Assembly (NCBI GenBank): GCA_014706295.1
Contig: JACSVZ010000022.1
Span: 14,030,830 to 14,094,829, forward strand
Length of the DNA stretch: 64,000 nt
From: Lycocorax pyrrhopterus obiensis
Taxonomy: Eukaryota > Chordata > Aves > Passeriformes > Paradisaeidae
Reading direction: 5' to 3'
Part shown: positions 13,576 to 28,889 of the stretch, piece after piece
Layout of the letters: every line of letters starts with the position of its first letter
How positions within the stretch are numbered: the stretch's first letter is position 1
Translations under genes and position numbers: made by a program
The notes under the pieces: generated by a model
What the model was told of the DNA's origin: nothing
Database searches by the model: none
Seen by the model: only the letters and a program-made list of their open reading frames with translations

Positions 13576-16500
13576 TCTCAATTCAATTTCTATTTTTAAT
13601 CACACTTCTGCCTCAGTGCTCCTTCTTGGCCATCAGGAGGTCATTTTCAGGAGACACCAATGGCTTTCCCCGGAGTTCTTCCCACAGCCACAGAGCAGCT
13701 GGAGCTGTTCCATGGCTCTGGAGGTAATTGCTGGGTGACAGGCAGAGTTTAACATGTTTGAACTGCCTGAAGGGATGAGCTGACTCTGAAGAACTGCAAA
13801 AGTTACAAAACTCAATAAGCAAACAGGCTCTGGCCCCGAGCCTACATTTCAAAGAGGTGTTGTGACCCATCAGCCAGAGCAACGATCCAGCATGGGAATT
13901 CCTGGGTTTTACAAAGGGACAGAATTAGGAATGCACACCTCCAGTGAAGATACCCAGAGGGCGCACACTTATTTGCAGAAACTCCATGTAACATCATAAA
14001 AATATGGGAAAAAACCAACTGGCTGCTTTCCTGGACACCTGGCAGCCAGGTATTCAGAAAGGTGGGAACTCCTTTAATGAATAATGAATTTGGTGTGTGC
14101 CAAAAGCACTACACACACAATGCCTTTGACGTGGGTTGCAGACATGGGGTGTCTGCCCAGACCAACACAATGCACAAGAGGAGGGTGTGAAATCACTCAC
14201 AACTTGCAACTTTTATTTGCCACAGAGGCTGCTCAGTGCATCCAGACTTTGTGACGTGGCCACATCCATTCACTGTAGAAATCCATCAGAGCAAGAAGAA
14301 TAATATTCCAGGAAAGAGTTGAGCCTGAAGAAAGTAAGCGAGAAGGTTTGTTATTAAAATTAAGGGAAGAGAATTTAAAAATAAATATCAGAATGCTCTG
14401 AAAACACATTTCCCAGAGCAACAAGCTTTGTAGGGCAACTTGCACAAGCCCCTGCCCCCAGCTACTGTTTCTGTGCTGCAAACCCTGTAGTCTCTAGGCA
14501 GATTTCTTACAGATATGGATTGCCAAAGGTAAACAGCAGGAGTATTCACAGCACTGGCATAATTTAGAGCATTTACCTTCAAAGAAGATATTTTATTCAG
14601 TTGTCAGAAATCTCATGATTTGAGCAGAATGAAAAAAACAAAAGGGAAAGAAATTTCAGGCTAATAAATTGCGAATATTTCCTTAGTAATGAAGAATTTT
14701 TCTTAGGACTTTTTAAAGAAAGAGGTGAGGAAGTATCGGGATGAGAAATGACGAGAAAAGATAATGCAATTAACAGGCTTGGCCAAAAAAAGGCTGAATT
14801 AAAGATATTAAGCTTGCAAAAAATTCCTTTTCCAGACTTGTCCCACCAGAAAAAAAAAAGAGAAATTTTCTCTAAAAGCCGGATATGAGACCTAAGAATG
14901 GAGAAGAAACTGTTAGGACTTGGTTGGAATGATAGCTGAGTTGTTTGGGTTTTTTTTAATGTTTATAATTCCTATCCTCACAAAAGGTTGAAGCACAGAT
15001 TTAAAACAAAAATTGATTTAAGCTAAATACAATAACCACCAACTAATTTCCCCATCCTCTCTACCACTAAAATCTACTGAAGGATTTTTTGGGTGAGGCA
15101 CTCATTTCATATTCTCAAAAGAATATAATTTTGTGTATTGTCCAATTTTTGGATCATGGTCCAGATGCTATAGAAAATTCTGAGGAATGATGGATAGACA
15201 TTATTTTTGGTTGAGGGGAGACTGTTTAAGGGTTCTCAGAGAGATTGAAAAACTAGTTGAATTCTCTAGCACTGTTTCTGAATTTTCATAGTTTTAATCA
15301 GATTTCTCTGGCAAGTCCTTTGTCCTTGAATCCATATACCAGCTGTTAGCCTGCATTGTGTCCATCATTCTTAAATATTCCCACAGCACAAACCAAACCT
15401 ATTTTGTTTAAATGCAAATAAGTCACTGGATTTCATTACGTAGCAAATTTTGCCTTGAGGTTGTGTGTAGTCTTTGAAAGTGACTGTAACATATTCTAAG
15501 CTTTTAATATTCCTGTCTAATGTTTCTTTTTGTTATTATACTCTTTTTTGTTTGTCTGAAGTGGAAGAGATTATCTGTACTCTAACGTAAGCCTCCACAA
15601 TATCCCACTATATAAAGGTTATGGGACTGAGCCCTGGTTTCTCCACAAGATAAATAACTCCTGAACAAAAGGCCCCACTATGCTGTCAGGCAGACCCTCC
15701 TTCCCTGCACTGCTGCCAGGCTGCAGTGGATAACGTTACCTTCAGTAGTCAGAGAGAAGGCGGCAGCTGCAGACGCAGCCAAGAGTATCAGAATTAAGAA
15801 ACTAAAAATTCTGCAGTTGGCCAAGGAAATTATTTTCTTGTAGCAGTGGGAACAGCAGCTCTCTCAGAGAAACTGCTCCCAAACCTTTGGTAAAATTAGG
15901 ATTATGAAAGCAGTTACAGAGCAGTTTCCAAGAGCAGCGTGACTCAGGATCTCTGTAAGGATGGAAGTTCTGTTTAAATGTGGCAGCCTCATAAAAGGAC
16001 TTTTTTGTTTTGATCTTCCAGTAAATTTACTGATAAACTCCTTGAGTGTTTGTTTAGGTCCCATCTGTACAAATAACTTAATTGGGATGGAGTCTACAGG
16101 ACAGCATTCTCTTTTATTGTTCTATTATCATTTTTTTACCCTAATTTCCTGCTTTGTCATTTGGTTTGAATTGGACCCGTCAGGAGAAAAGCCTTCCCCA
16201 TAAGGCATAAGTTTTGTGTGGGAGAATTTTTTGTAGATATTTGTTCTGTGAATTGGAATAATAAACTGTTATAAGACTACTATGGATTTGGAAGCTACCT
16301 TGGCCGGTGGCAGCAAGTGTGAAACTTTTATTTCATTATTGTTCATTTTTCAGTTAATCCCATTGTGCAATTTCAGCTCATCTATTTGCTCTTTTTCCTT
16401 TGGCAAAAATGCAAAAACTACATGTACATTATGGACTTGTGCTACTGACATGACTGGGCTTTAATTGAAGATCTGAATGAATGGTTTTATAACATACCAT

Positions 16501-17687
16501 GGGTTAAGACATGGTATTAAATAAATATATTTAGAAATTATAGAACAGATTAGTCTTGGTCTTGAATCAGTGCTTCCTTTTCCTGACAGGAGAGACTCAG
16601 AAGGGCTGGATTCAGTACAGCTGTGCCTTGGTAAAGTCCATTCAGGCTGTCACTGGTACTGTTGGCTGTAGTTGCTGATATTCTGTAACATTTTCTTCTG
16701 AGGGGTTGTATTTACTTTTGATTTTTTTTTTAATAAGGCCAAGGAGTTTGCCATTTCCAGCACCAAGAGCATGTTCTTCCCAAATCCAAAATTTTAATTT
16801 TGTTCACATTTAAGCTTTCTCAAATCCTTTGCAATGTTTTTAAAAAGCTTTTCAGTTTGCAGCTTTTTTAAGATTATGACTAAATGACATAATTTAAATT
16901 GCCTTTGAATGCTGATTTGACTCTCTTGCCCCCAAACCAGCAGTAGTTGTGTTGGGCAATGTATGTCCACACTTCCTGACATGAGCTGTGTTTATTGAGC
17001 GAACAGATATTGTAAATATTAAAAGAAAAAATCTAACTGCAGCTGCTTTTGTGACACAGCAGGTTTTTAAGGCTACTTCAGAAGCACTGCTGGAGAAGCA
17101 GGCACTATCTTATTTATGATGTTAATATTGTAGTAACATTGGCTTCAGGGGAGGGACTTTTCAAAGCTTCCAGCTGCTTAACAGCACAAGGAATATGTGC
17201 TCCCAACTTTTATTAGCTACATTTGAAAACCCCATCATATGAATCAACCTATCTCTAAGGATAGATACTTGCTTGAGCCATCATTTGGATTAAATGGATG
17301 TCTTAGTGCATAAGAGAAAAAAATACAGAAAGTTTCTGGAATTAAATTAAAAACATTGCTTAAGATCTGCTAATATAAATGGATATCCTGAGAGGTAAAT
17401 ATTTTTGGATCTGAGTGAAGATTGCCTGGCAAACTTAGTAAACATGGTTATTGAACTATGAATTTTCTTGAAGAGAGTTTAGTTTTCAGATTCTGATCTG
17501 AAGCCCAGTGAAATAGAAGGAACTTTGACTCAACAGAGTAAAGTGCTTGGAGTAGTTTCCGAGAGCCTTCCTTTCACTGAATAACTCAAAGAGTCTCAAC
17601 AAAGTCTGTAAAATTAGTCATTTAGTACCTCTAGGGATGCAATAATGAAAAACATCCTGACAAAGTAATCTAAATTTTCTTCTCTGT
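13576..17687. other. Intergenic DNA, no gene recognised
   Basis: AT-rich sequence between two CR1 pieces. The first 300 bases after 13576 may include more of the CR1 insertion, but the match is lost. Nothing else was recognised. Confidence 0.55.
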
Positions 17688-17850
17688 GGTGCCAAGTAAT
17701 AAGACAAGAGTCAGTTGGCAGAAAGTGATGCCCAGGAAGTTCCACCTGATCATGAGGAAGAACTTCTTTCCTGTGCAGGTGACTGAGCACTGAACAAGCT
17801 GCCCAGAGAGGGCTTGGATATGATCTTCTGGAGGGAATTTTCTAAAACAT
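17688..17850 (+). mobile_element. CR1-type LINE fragment, sense orientation
   Basis: A short piece carries CR1-like blocks: AGGAAGTTCCACCTGATC, ATGAGGAAGAACTTCTTTCC, GCACTGAACAAGCTGCCCAG and GAGAGGGCTTGGA. These match the region just before the CR1 3' end. It is truncated on both sides. Confidence 0.7.
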
Positions 17851-20800
17851 TGAGTGTCTGTTCCTGCAAAATTAGTCAAAGCAAGTCAAAATATTTCAGA
17901 ACCAAGTATTGGAAAATATATTTCATTTTGCATTCATCCACACATGAGCACTTTTCTCAGTGCCTGTGTTTGTTAGTGATTCTCAGTAAAATAATCTGAA
18001 ATCAGACTCTCAAGTATGAAAGAGCAAGACCTTGCCTTTTGAATATTTTGCAACATCAGGCATTGGAAAAATAACCAAAAAAAATTTCAAAAGGCTTGTA
18101 AAATTGTTATATAAATTGGTACTTTTCCATCATTACACTTCATTACAGCTAATCTTCTGTGAATGTTCTTGCTTATTGCTCTTTTAATGAATGCCCTTCT
18201 CAGTTCTGAGTTAGGCTTAGTCTTATGGTTTTAGGAGGGGCAGGTATTGTTACAAACACAGATGGTTTTGGTTTGTTTCCAAAGTTAAGACTATTAACTA
18301 AGTGTTGGCAGCTGCATTTACCATTTTATATATATTTAAATCCATTTTATGGTAAGAGTTGTTTGTCCTAGATATAAGGGTGGGAAGTGCATCTGTACCT
18401 TGTAACCTCATCAACGTTTTGGAGTTCAGTGGCACCCAAGGCCTGGAAAGAACATTCTGATGAGGGCAAAGGGATTCTCCTGTTGAGGGATTCTCCTGTG
18501 AATGTTGGCTTGAAATTGATATAATGCCAATACAAGTCTGGGAAGTCTTTTATTTGATTTTCCATAAAACTGCTTTTCGTGGCCCCTATGGACAGGGCAT
18601 GCAGGGCCTGCTGGAAGAGCATCTACAAATGTTTGTTGTTATGCTTGAGGGATTTTGAATTGCCAAACTAGTGGTGATTCTACTCTACCCCCTGACAAAC
18701 ACTGGTCAGCAGTGTGACAATTCCTAAACAAATTGCCTCACTGACCCTGCTCCTGGACTTCTTTGGGGTGCCCCATTTAAGCCTGCAGCCATCCCTTTCT
18801 GTGGTGCAGCGTTCCCAGCCCGCTCATTCCCATCCGAGCCCTCAGGCACTAAACCTCTGTTCACTGCCATCACCTTCCATGGGTCAGGTCAACACCTGCA
18901 GCATCAGAAACCACATCTTTGTTTTTAAAACAACATATTATTGAAAATTAAACACTTCAGAGAAAGCAATATTTAAAAGCACCATCAGCCTGACGTGTCT
19001 CCGTGTCCACCTTTCTGGTGTCAGGGTTCTCGCTGTGTAAATTTGCAGTCCTGGGCTATGTCAAGTGTTTTGAAAAAAGTTAAATCACTCCTTCAACTCT
19101 CCTGATTGGGGGTGAAATACTGAAATACTCGACTACTCTTTTGTTGTTATCACCATGCTTTAAATATCTCAAATTTCTTCGTTTCCTGTAGAAGCGTTTC
19201 TTTAGCTGTTTGGGAAACAAATAAAAGTACAATACATGTTCCTGTATCATTCTTGGAAACTTCCTGAGGGAAGAGATGTGGCTCTAAGGTCTTCCTACGC
19301 CTTCCAATTTAATTTATTTTATGCAGATAACGGGAGGATACTTCATTATTCAAGATGCTAATACATTTGTATGTTTAAAAGAATTTTAAAAGGGAGAGAT
19401 AATGTAATAGCACAAAATCAATAGACTGTGCATTCCTAATTTATTTGAAGTTGTGTGAGGTTTATCTCTCTCCAGAAAAACTTTTGAAGTAATGTCTTCC
19501 ATTATTTAGGAATCAACAGACAATGTGACCTGTTGATTGGTTCTGAAATTCTCTTGATAAATTACAGTCTCATAAATAATTTCTGTTTACCTTGAAGCTT
19601 GTTCTGAACATTGTTTCTTTTGTTACCCATTTTTAAAAGCTTGCATTACTTTTTTAGGTGCTTCTTTGCTTTGCAACAAAGACATGTTACAGAGCTGTTC
19701 TTAAGTGTCCTTTATTATGCTTTTGAAAATTTATATGAATGCTGATGTGAGTTAATATATTCAATGATTTCTCCTAATTAAAAAAAAAAGGCTGCATGGT
19801 GTAAGAACAAAATACCAGAACTGTAACCAGAGGTTTTGCTTTAAAGAACCTTTTAAGTGCTCATCAGTCTATCATCTTCTTTTTTCCTGGAAAGTTAAAT
19901 AATGATGCTTCTGAAATTAACCTCCAACCTCTAAATCCAACCTCCCAGTGACTTTAGAGAAGAATAAATTCACAAATATCTCCTTCAGCAGATTGCATTT
20001 ATCAGTTTTTCCATCTTTCTTCAAGATGAAAGGTGAAACACTCTGACTTGACACAAAGAAATAAGTCCTATCTTGTCTTTGAATTGTTTGCCAAGGAAGT
20101 AATGGGCTCATGGGGTTACCTGTGCAGCACTGGGTTTTGCTGAGAACAGCAGCTTTCCATGAAGCTCACAGAAATATTTGAAATTTAGACACGTCTTGGT
20201 ATTGCAGGGAGGGAAAGGATTTTTGTTTGAACCAACTAATTCTAAAAGGTGTTCTGCAAACTCGTCCTTAAGATGCGCAGCAAACACTGCCCCGTTGTTT
20301 CAGGTGTCCCATCAGGACTCTGCATCTCCGTGTTGGTCCCCTACTGTCACACGAGAGTCACCCTGCAGCTGATGTGAGCCAGGAGTGTAAACAAAGACCC
20401 TTTTAATCACGGCAGTTCTAATTAGTTCTTCAGTTTGCCATCACATCTTCTACAACAGATAGACTTAGCAGTGTATGGCTCATTCCTAAACCATCTTACT
20501 CTCTTCTTATGGAAGACTTGAGATGTCTCAAAAATTCTGGTGTTGTAAATGCTCTTAAATTAGGCTGCTCCGTGATTAACAAACCCATTGTGATTAGCCA
20601 AAGTCTGAAATCTTTGTTCCTTTTCCATTTATGAACAGAAAGGCTTCGTGCAAGAGGGAAGCATAACAACATGGATATCTTCAGATTCCCTAATCCATTT
20701 CAGAAATCCCATGAATCAAAAGCTGTTTGTAAACTCCTGGGTGTGAGAAGCATTCTAACATATGGTGACCACATTCGGTTTTCAGACCCAGAAGCAGCAG

Positions 20801-22207
20801 AATGCAGAGTGCAGCTGTACCAAAAAGAGTATTTCTTACAGCATCATTGGGATTCTGTTGTCTTCATCCTCCTAAGATTCCTCTTCCTTGCTCACTTTCT
20901 TATGGACATCAAGTTTATCAGAAGAAAACCTTGAAACAATATTGGTCATGAGTAACATTTGTTGTAATTTAAGGCTATTCAAGTAGCCAAGAGAGAAAAC
21001 AATTACTGCCTTTCTTTTTGCACTTTAAACACAGCTGACAACTGTTGCCTTGTGTGTCCTCCCCCATTGTCTGTTCTTTACATTAAACCAGCTTTTCTCT
21101 GCCTGCAGAAGTGTTTGAAATAATTGTGTAGACAATCCATTTTTTAAAATGCACATATTCATGCAAGCACAGCAAAGAGGAGCAAGCAGTATTAATTAAA
21201 TTTAAATTAATTAAAGGTTAGTCTTATTTTTATTTGATTGAAAGTGGAGACTAACATGGGAGCACTGCAGAATAAATCCAAAAAATTCTGCACAAGGACT
21301 GGAAAATGTGGACAAGCATGGGCAGAAAACCTTCATATTTTGACTGCTCTTGCAAGCACATTTGCAAGATGTTTCCCCATCTTTATTGTTCTTCTGGGCT
21401 CTTTCTTTACTTGCTGAGCGTTCTTTTTAGACACGGTACAGCAGAAAAGGAGGGATTACTTCACACACCTTTCAAACAATACTGTTCTCCAAACCTATCA
21501 ATGCTCTTTCTGCTGTTCTGGTGCCAGTGTGGTGGTGTGTGTCTCAGGTTCAGTTTGTGGCCAGGCACAGTCCCAGCCTCTGCACTGTAATTATGCCAAC
21601 GTGCCCAGTTATTTCCCACCTTATGAGATGGCAGCAACACAAAGAACTGCAGAAATCCATTCTATCCCTTCTACAGGGCTTTCATATCCCTAGGGAAAGA
21701 TCCACCCCCTTTTGGGGAAGTAGGATTTGTGGTTAAGAGAAGACAGATAGTTCATTTTGACACATTTTGATCAAAGCACTTATAAAGTACATTTTTTGCT
21801 TTGATGCACCTTGTTCTGACTTAGAGGTGTTTGTGCAGATAAGCCCCAGGCAGGAAGGATTTGGCGCTAGTGAAGATCTCAGTGAACACTGCGTAAAGCC
21901 AGGAAAGATTCTGTTATTTTTCACTAAGTTTTGAATTAAGTCTCAGTGGAAACTTGCATTCTAGGCATCCCTACACTTGTGAATTTTGCTGCTCCTTCCT
22001 TTCTGTCAATGGAGCCGAATGCTCTATGCATGGAAAAAGCTGCCAGGAGGCCAAAGAAGTGGTTGTAGCCTGTGTTCACTTGTGAGATCATGTTTTGGGG
22101 CTTGAGAAGGAGCCAAGCTTGAGAAAGATACTGATAAACTCATACAGAGTGCCAGGTACTGCTCAGAGCCCTTAGGTGCTGAACAAACCTGAGCCAGAGC
22201 CTGAGAG
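17851..22207. other. Intergenic DNA, no gene recognised
   Basis: AT-rich sequence. A 16-bp near-duplicate (GGGATTCTCCTGT twice) occurs at 18471-18500. No gene or further repeat was recognised. Confidence 0.55.
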
Positions 22208-22541
22208 CGCTGGGTTTGTCCAGCCTGGGGCAGAGGCTGCAGGGACTGTCCAGTGGTCTTGAGCCTGGCCATGCAGGCAATGGACTGGGGTGGCTCTTGG
22301 AGACCAGTGACAGGTTACAGCAGGGAAAATTCTTCCAAGTGAGGATGGTCAGTCACTGGATCTAGAGCCTGAGAGCAGCTGTGGAAATTTTGCTTGGAAA
22401 TTTTCAAAATTTAACAGGGCAAGGTCCTGAGCAACCTGATCACAACTTGAAATTTTCTCTAGCATTGAAAATAGCTGTGACATTGGACCAGATGATTTTC
22501 AGAGGTTTCCTCTAAAATATTAATTATTGTATAATTCTAAC
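22208..22541 (+). mobile_element. CR1-type LINE fragment with 3' end, sense orientation
   Basis: It starts near GGGTTTGTCCAGCCTGGGGC and ends with the CR1 3' signature: TCCTGAGCAACCTGATC, then TTGGACCAGATGATTTTCAG, AGGTTTCCTC and a terminal ATTGTATAATTCTA. Internal parts are much altered. The 5' border is uncertain and may lie further left, since 22030-22207 has no clear assignment. Confidence 0.75.
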
Positions 22542-24494
22542 ATGATAAAGCTTCTTTAGAAAAGTTTTTTCCTTTTGCCCGTCTGGTTTGCCGTGTGGTC
22601 CCAGAAATGGCTGTTTAAGCACAGACATAGGGGCAGTAATTGTGACATGAAAAAAATAGGATGAAAAGAGAAAAAAGCAGCAGACAAAGGAAGCTTCCTG
22701 GATAGGTTTGTGTGCTGGACACATGGAAAGTGGGAGTGTGACCCCAGGCACTCCTGGCATTTGTCCTTTACTTTTGTATTGTGCCAAGAGCACCACCACA
22801 GCACTAAGAGTGTTTGGATCACTTTCCTCACGGACATTGCATGGGAACAGGAGATCAGACTGAGATCATGCTCTGCAGCACTAATTGCTTAAATCTGCCA
22901 GGGATCGGGAGCTCTATATGGGAAGTCAGGAATGGTGTAATAGATCAGTGCCATGTATAAAGATCAGGCTGGATCAACATCAAAGCTCCACATCCAGATT
23001 TGGTACAAAAAAATTATCAAATCTTAATCCTGGCTTCTGAGATATGTTTCCTTGTCATGGTTCTATCCATTACACCAATCCCTACATCTTAATTAAAGCC
23101 CAGCAAAGTGTAATCCTATAGCTCTATATTTGAAAGAGAGAGAGAAAGAGAAAACATACTGCAGTAATCACCTTGGAGAAGGGAAGGAAGCACATATGGA
23201 ATGCACATGTAGGTAAGTATGTGGGGAGGCATATTGAGAATCCTGCAGAAATAAGGAAATAACAAAAACAACTTTTAAATACTAAAAGCTAGCAATTCCC
23301 AATATGAATCTTAATTAATTTTTGTTTAAAGGTAATAAATCAAGGGTGTATGTTCAATCTTTAGGTCATTCTTGGATTTTAATAAGCTTGGGTTCAAAGC
23401 AGAACATGTGGAGTCTTCTTGTATGTAATAATAGGACACAGTAAAAAGCCTACACAGGGACTGAAAATCATAATTTCTGAACTGTTCTGTTCCAGATGTC
23501 TTTACTGGTATGCCCATGAGCACAGTCTACAACAAACCAGTGCTGGGATGTTGTCTGCCTGTGCTTTTGTCTGCTATGGGAACAAATGTTTGCGTCTGAA
23601 CAAAGTCTGCTCCATTGCTGCACCTTAGGAAGGAAAGCAGGATTTCTCCTGGCCTTACTTAAAAAAAAATACTTTTTCCTTCATTTAAACAGTTTATAGT
23701 AATTTAAAAATGTATGATGAACACTTCTTTTTCTCTTCCTTCTCTCCATTTGTCTCATCGCTCTCATCTTCACCGTTAAAGAAAGGCTGAAAAGAGAGTG
23801 GCTCAGAAGAGCAGATTAAGTGGCTGTTTCCTGAGGGGTTTTTTTCTATTTTGAAAAAAACCCAAATCCTCAGAATACTGGCAGTGTGAGGCCTGGGAGC
23901 ATTACACTTTTGAGTGGAATAGCTGCTTTGCTGCACTAGAACAAAACTGCTGTGGTCTTGCTCTTGCTGTAATCTGCCACTTTGGGGGTTGATGCTGTCC
24001 CTAGAATTAGCACTACCAAGGGTCATGCTTCCAGGAATTCATCCAGGAATTCTGTAACTAGCAGAATAATGGCTGGAAAATGCAACTAAAGGGTTATTTA
24101 TATCCATGTGCTGTGGAAGGTAGATAATTCCTTATTCCTCCCCCAAAGCAGACGGGAAGAGAATGAGTAGGTGGGAACAGGAATGACAAAGTCGGAGTGT
24201 GATGTGTGTGTTCTCCTCTGTTAAACTTTGCTTGCAGTCTGCCCCCCACACGACTGACACAGCAACTGAAGTCTCTGCTGCTTCCAGAGGGCACAGGGGA
24301 AGGGTGGGTGGCTGAAGGAGGAGGGAATGTCACTACCAAGTTACAGGATCCAAATAGGAGTTGCTTTTGGCTGTAGTAGTTTCGTTTCCGGTAATTCATG
24401 CTCTGGGCTCCTGGTTGGACCCATCCCTCTGCGTGTCTTTCCTGCTCCATTCTCTTGTTTATTGGATAGTAAACACCAAAGATTTTCTCAGAAT

Positions 24495-24522
24495 ATGTGT
24501 GTGTGTGTGTGTGTGTGTGTGT
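24495..24522. repeat. (TG)n microsatellite
   Basis: An uninterrupted TG dinucleotide run of about 13 units, likely to vary in length between individuals. Confidence 0.95.
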
Positions 24523-27500
24523 TGGGAACAGCCTGGGTACTCTTGTAACCTGATTGCATATGGGATGATGTGCCCTTTTCCCCTTTCCCATTTCCATATT
24601 AGTAACTAAGCCAACACTTTTTTGTTTGGTTTTTTTAACATAAAACTGGAATACAAATGCTGGCTTCCTTTCACATTCCTAAAAAAAAACCCCAAACCTG
24701 TGGATAACAATACTATATAAAAACCAATTTTGTATTCTCCTAGCTTCCTAGGCAGATAAAGAGGAGAAAACTGAAGGATTTGGGCTTTGGTAACCCATTT
24801 TTTGGGAAATGCATAATTTGCAGTTCTTGCCAGGTTATGGAGTTTTGGGGTTTTTTCTCCTTTATCTTAATTTTATTTGCATTCCTATTTTGCCTGGTAA
24901 TTCCCAAGTCTGGACTGAATCTGAACATAAATTTTGGTACTCAAATGTGCAAGGGGTGCAAGCAATTTCAACTGCCTAATTTCAGATAATTTCAACTGCT
25001 TAATTACCAATAAGGTAAAATTGCCTGAGCAACATGAATAGAAGTTATTAATGGCACTGACCCAAGATAAATTACTGCTTTGCTCATGTTTGCCCCTCCT
25101 GCTGAGCTCCCGTGTAACCCCGTCTCTGTGGAAGTGCTGTGAGTACAGAACCCACCAGCTCCATGCCCAAGGGACATTTTCAGGCATAAAATTCTGCTCT
25201 GGAAGCTAACAAAGCTCCTCAGGACAGCTACTTCCCCTTGTCCACTGCTTCTGCAGATGAGTAATGACAGGCTCTTGTTTATTCTTCTGAACATGCACTT
25301 CTCGAGAGCAGCGTTTTTCCCATGCCTTGACAGCATTTGTGGGTATGGCCTTTCCTAACTGCATTTAAGAGACGCTGGATAAATACACAAGTATTGCAAG
25401 CTGAACTTGAATTCTGCAAGATATTACATAATAAAACCACCCCCCACCCCCCCCCAAAAAAGAAATAAATAGAAAGATGAATCTGTTCCCCAGAGTGCTG
25501 CAATTGCCTCAGAGATGGAACAGTTTTGTGGGGAAAGGGATTGGTTTCCAGTTGGTGAACCTGGGGAAGGCTTTGCCTATTTCTCAGCCTCTGTTCGTTG
25601 TTGGTGAAACAGAAGTGATGATACTGATTTCTGTGAAATGCTTTGAGAGGTGTGGATAAGTTATGGGATGTAAGAGTGAGATAATCCTGTTCTCCCAGGC
25701 TGTATAGTAGAATCTCTGCAGTTCCCAAGGGAGCTAAATAGGTTCACTCCTGGCAGCATTTCAAAAGTAAACAGCCATTTCTGCTTTCCTCTGTGTATCT
25801 TTGTCTGCTAGGAAAGATATTTAAGTACTGGAGGAATGCCATTGTTTCCAATAGATGTTATGACTAGCACTGAGTATTCTGAGGGTGAGGTGTGCTACAA
25901 AAACTACTGAGTGAAGCCTTAAGGGCTGGACAGACCATACAACTGTAACTGAAGATAATTGCCCTTAATAGAAAAATGAAATGCAGTCATTACTTTTGTC
26001 CTGTTCTACAGAATAAAAGTACTGATGATAAATTTTTGTATTTTACATCCCTGCCCAGTTTTTCAAATTTGCTCTTCAAACTTCAAGAATTACTGCAAAA
26101 GTTGGATTTGGAAAAAAAAAAAGTCACAAATGTTAAATTAATGTCATTAGATGAAAAAGATACAATTGTGGAAGGCAAGACAGCCAGAAACTTCAGTGTA
26201 CCATTTTTTTTTTATATAAAATCAAGGCTTACAATTACTGAAAGGCTTTTATTACTAGGCAGCTACAGACCATGACCTGCCTATCAGGTATTATAGTTTA
26301 AATCTAACTGATTTTTCATTGTCTTCAGTGCTTTTGGGGGGTTTTTTTGCATGCAAAAACTGTAGCAGAAGGTGTGAAGTGGTATGTAACAGTGTGTGGA
26401 AGTAACTTACACAAGCATTTGGATAGTTTTGCAGATACTCTTGGACCAACCTCTAAATCAATTAAGTCCAGATCAAATCATTCATGAATCACATATTATT
26501 CCCATATGAGGACTTCTCCATGAGTACGATAAATAAATCTCCATAATCAAACCCAGGACTTCCACTTGCCTGCAGTGGGGGTGTCAGGGGAAAGAGACAA
26601 AAGAGTACAGAAATTAAATTAGATTCACATGAATTGTTCTTTCAGATTAAACATTTTGGGACAGCAAAGGCTCCCTGCAATATTTCTGCTGTTGCTGCCA
26701 CATGGAAGGATTTTTGTTGTCAATGAGGCATCTCCCATGGGACTTCATTTAATGCTGGTGAGGGACTTTACCTGTCTTCCAAGAGGCAAAATGCCAGAGT
26801 GTAGATGCTTTACCTATGGGAAGGTGGAGAGTGAAAATGCCAAGACACGGGTGGTCAAAGAGTGACAGTGATGTGGTATTTATGGGCAATTACAAGAGTG
26901 AAGTCTCTGTCTGCTTCAAGAGAACCACGGGAAAAACCCCCAAGCTTGGATATTTTTGGCAGTGTATCTCAATCATAAGCTTCTTCCTTTATATCAACTG
27001 AGCTGCCATTTTTGATGAAATCATAACAGAAATTAATTAATTTTATTATACTTTTGAAATGGACTTACTATTTTTAGGAGGGAAGGACTGCATAAAAAGC
27101 TGTTTAGTTAGGTAATGTGTTACACTTTTATTTTAGTCTGGCACATTTCTGGAATTCCAGGCATTTTTGGCTTCCTGTAAAAAGCAAACTTCTGCCTTTT
27201 AGGCAAGTGCTGTGAGTGTTTGAACTTTTCAGACTTTCTTCTGCTTATGACCACTTTTGACAGATGTCTGGCTGAGTTAATAATCTTAGATATCCTTGAA
27301 TGCCTGGTTCAATACAAGCAGATCATCAGGCGACAAAAAGTTCCTTTATGGGTTTGTCCACAATGACTCATCCACCAGTGTTTGTCATGACTGAAGGCAG
27401 CCTCCCTGTTACCACCAATATCCTCTGAAGAACCAGGATTTTCTAAGGGGTGAAAAGGACAGAATTGTGTAAATATGGGAGGAAATAACAGAAAAACTAC

Positions 27501-28889
27501 AATTTGATTGAATGGTTCATTTAAAAGAATACAAACACGTCAGACTCCTTTAAACCTGTTTTCAAAGATTTAATGGTTTAGTGTTGCTATTGCTGTAATA
27601 CATAAACTTTGAGTGATGTCACATGGGATTTCCTCTCCTTAATTATCCAAAAGGCAGTTTTTTAGTGATGTTAGGGCTTAATTTGAGGAAGGTCTCTCTT
27701 TGTACAGAAGAGGCACAATACAGCAATGGACAGCAGAATTGGGTTTGTTGGCGTAGTTTCAAGAAGAATGTTTTGTATTTGAGAAACTGGAACAATTATT
27801 CAATTCCAGTACCATACATATGATTCTGGTAACAGAAAATGTGAATAAATAATAGGAATAATGTCTTTCTAATGGGTCTATGTCTAAACCAGCTGATTAT
27901 TTAAAAGCACATTTCAAGTGCTAACAATATATCAAGTGATAATATTCCTTGTTAAGGTAACTCTTTAATCATGAGGGATTGAGTTGATACACACAAGTTT
28001 GACAGAAAAATGAAAAATTGCTAGAATTTTTCAAGAAATCAATGTTGTGATATTTTGTACAGCATGAAATATTCCTGGGGCTTTTAAGTGAAAATCATAG
28101 TTGATAAACATCTTAAGACTGTTTTCCAGAAGTGAGATCTGCAGACATTGGAATCTGCAGTAGGAGGAAAAGATGAAGCACAAAAACTCGTGTGTAAACT
28201 ACTCACTGTTTACAGAGGAACACCTGGAAAACAGGAGTTGACTACTTAGAAACATTCTGGATGACTGATGTTCCAATTCGTACTGTTAGACAACCCTTTC
28301 ATAAAAGTGCTGCTTAAGAAAGAAGTCATACCTTATTCAGGCCAGTTGAGGAAACACACACTTACCAAGAATGCTGGCAGATGTGCAAAAAAAAAAAGGA
28401 AAAAAAAAAGAAGTTGTTGAAAGATTGTACTGAAGTTCTGCTTGCAGCAGCAGAGGCAACAGATGCTAGAGGCCTCTCACTTCAGGCACTGTAGCTGTGC
28501 CATGTTCTTTCTTTACCAGAATTTCTTGAAAATTAGGAAAGAGGAGTTTGGAACTCATGTTTCTTCCAATAGGCAGTGTTTGTTTTGAAAATGGTGTTTT
28601 TCACACAGTGAGACAGGCACAGTAGAAGGAGTCTGGCAACTGCCATGGCCTTTTTAAATAAAATAAATCCTAGTGCTGCATACATGGAAATAAAGGCTTT
28701 GAGAACTGTTATGAAGGCAGTGCATGTGACTGGTGAAACATGTGTACTCCGTTTGCTCTGTGGTATTTGGGAGAACACATTTGCAACATCAATGAACTAA
28801 ATACCACTGCAGTAAAACGCCCTTGTCGGGAATCCTTGGCTTGGGTAGCACAGTTCTGGAAGTTCATGACCTGAGACAGGGCTCAGTGC